A DNA stretch of 8,021 nt, from NCBI GenBank assembly GCA_023228185.1, contig JALOBQ010000001.1, positions 1-8,021 on the forward strand. Reading direction: 5' to 3'. Of the stretch, positions 7,211 to 8,021 are shown one piece after another. Every line of letters begins with the position of its first letter. Position 1 is the first letter of the stretch. The translations under genes were made by a program, and so were the position numbers. This DNA is from Candidatus Omnitrophota bacterium. Lineage in GTDB: Bacteria; Omnitrophota; Gorgyraeia; Gygaellales; Profunditerraquicolaceae. The notes below the pieces were generated by a model. That model searched no databases and was not told the origin of the DNA. It saw only the letters and a list, made by a program, of their open reading frames with translations.

Positions 7211-7796
7211 TAATAACCTCCGCAGTTTTTTCTTCCAGCACCTCGATATCATTATTGGCTTCTTTTTGTTCGGCCATCGCGGTGAATTCTTCAGTTTTAG
7301 GCAAATCTTCCAGCGACTTTAAACCAAAATGTTCAAGAAACTCCCGCGTCGTGCCATAAACAAACGGCCTGCCGGGGATCTTTTTCCTGCCACAGATACG
7401 AATAAGATTCTTTTCTAAAAGGCTTTTCATCACGCCATCAACGTTAACATTCCTTAACGATTCAATCTGTGAACGGGTAAGCGGTTGTTTATAAGCGATG
7501 ATCGCCAAGCTTTCTAAAGCCGGTTTTGAAAGTTTTTCCGGGCTTCTGTCCTTAAATAGCTTCTTTAAAAATATCGCAAAATTTGGAGCGCTGATCATCT
7601 GAAAACCTCCGGCAACTTCCACGATACGCATGCCGCGGTTAGAAGTAACATATTCTGACATTAATTCCTCAATGACCTTGCGCAAAGAAGCGGCGTCAGC
7701 GCAGGAAACTACCTTTTTGATCTGTTCCAAATTAATCGGTTTACCGGAAACAAAAATCAACGCTTCAATCACGGATTTTAAATTATTTTCTTCCAT
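7179..7796 (-). CDS. scpB: Segregation and condensation protein B
   Basis: Kleisin-associated subunit of the SMC-ScpA-ScpB condensin, which compacts and segregates the chromosome. The 205 residues fit the family: a first winged helix (about 1-85, opening with IEALIFVSGKPI) and a second (about 86-160) with KPALESLAIIAYKQPLTR, RSQIESLRNVNVDGVMKSL and GRPFVYGTTREFLEHFGL. A charged, acidic tail of some 35 residues follows and is probably disordered; its last codons overlap the pheA start. scpA, commonly next to scpB, is not in view: the upstream neighbour is ruvA, whose stop is one base from the scpB ATG. The Shine-Dalgarno is weak (AAAGG five bases before the ATG), so coupling to ruvA translation is likely. 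Confidence 0.96.
   Translation of the reverse strand: MEENNLKSVIEALIFVSGKPINLEQIKKVVSCADAASLRKVIEELMSEYVTSNRGMRIVEVAGGFQMISAPNFAIFLKKLFKDRSPEKLSKPALESLAIIAYKQPLTRSQIESLRNVNVDGVMKSLLEKNLIRICGRKKIPGRPFVYGTTREFLEHFGLKSLEDLPKTEEFTAMAEQKEANNDIEVLEEKTAEVINEAEKITPEN
7217..7221 (-). promoter_or_regulatory. Ribosome binding site that decides the pheA start, inside scpB
   Basis: Minus-strand GGAGG six bases before the ATG at 7208-7210, the best-placed Shine-Dalgarno in the window. It lies wholly within scpB codons for the acidic tail (Ala-Glu-Val), so this part of scpB is under two constraints. It marks the entry to the aromatic block. Confidence 0.85.
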
Positions 7797-7797
7797 C

Positions 7798-8021
7798 TTA
7801 ACCTTTTATGATTTTCTGCTTATAAACATAATTAAGCAGTTCTTCTGTGCTTTTAATCTCCGGGTTAGCCTCGAGGACTTTCTTGATCATCTCTAAAGCT
7901 TCGCCGCGTTTATATTCCAGCTGTAACAACACGTCCATCGCCTCATCAGCGATATCTTTGCCGATCAAAACGGCTTTTTGGCTGCGATCCTGTATCAGGC
8001 CGAACTTGCCGACTTTATTCT
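7798..8021 (-). CDS. ruvA: Holliday junction branch migration protein RuvA, C-terminal fragment
   Basis: The last 73 codons of a gene entering from the right edge. The fragment starts with NKVGKFG, which fits the end of the RuvA tetramerisation domain (family pattern ELKxKxGK). A polar linker of about 17 residues follows, then a three-helix UBA-like domain: DEAMDVLLQLEYKRGEA, a charged second helix, and STEELLNYVYKQ. This matches RuvA domain III, which binds the RuvB motor and controls branch migration of Holliday junctions. The DNA-binding domains I and II lie outside the window, so the call rests on the C-terminal pattern and the linker. The stop TAA is one base from the scpB start. ruvC would be expected upstream and ruvB elsewhere or upstream, but neither is visible. 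Confidence 0.75.
   Translation of the reverse strand, partial: NKVGKFGLIQDRSQKAVLIGKDIADEAMDVLLQLEYKRGEALEMIKKVLEANPEIKSTEELLNYVYKQKIIKG

Noticed and set aside
7211..7252. Longer PheA starting at 7252
   Set aside because: It would add 14 residues not seen in the family and deepen the overlap with scpB to 74 nt; the GGAGG at 7217-7221 points to the ATG at 7210.
1..8021. CRISPR array, tRNA or rRNA gene, insertion sequence, phage or defence gene
   Set aside because: No direct repeats with regular spacing, no transposase or integrase motifs, and practically all bases are accounted for by the ten housekeeping and biosynthetic genes.

Overview
The window is a stretch of a bacterial chromosome, moderately AT-rich, in which every recognisable gene lies on the minus strand and is read from right to left. 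In transcription order the genes are ruvA (3' end only), scpB, pheA, hisC, aroF, tyrA, cmk, lepA, lepB and pgsA (5' end only). There is almost no intergenic DNA: the junctions are a 1-nt gap, then overlaps of 32, 1, 4, 1, 4, 8 and 4 nt. The only real gap is 59 nt, between lepB and pgsA. I see no RNA gene, mobile element, repeat array, phage gene or clear internal promoter or terminator.

The centre (about 3206-7210) is an aromatic amino acid block. AroF (type I-beta DAHP synthase with an N-terminal ferredoxin-like regulatory domain, as in Thermotoga maritima) starts the shikimate pathway. PheA (chorismate mutase, prephenate dehydratase and ACT domain) takes chorismate to phenylpyruvate. TyrA oxidises prephenate on the tyrosine branch. 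HisC, an aminotransferase of the histidinol-phosphate family, probably supplies the transamination step for Phe and Tyr and may also serve histidine synthesis. AroA (EPSP synthase), which in many bacteria sits between tyrA and cmk, is absent here.

The flanks are housekeeping genes. On the right are the Holliday-junction protein RuvA and the condensin regulator ScpB, coupled to each other without scpA in view. On the left are CMP kinase (Cmk), elongation factor 4 (LepA), signal peptidase I (LepB) and the start of a CDP-alcohol phosphatidyltransferase, probably phosphatidylglycerophosphate synthase (PgsA). LepA followed by LepB is the same order as in Escherichia coli.

The single-membrane-segment LepB, the Thermotoga-like AroF and the very compact layout suggest a free-living or at least partly prototrophic bacterium with a streamlined genome. 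A candidate phylum such as Omnitrophota is my guess, but nothing in the window proves it. I found no convincing new biological system. The points worth a second look are the missing aroA, the lack of a Shine-Dalgarno site for cmk at a slippery A-rich junction, and the possible NADP preference of TyrA.
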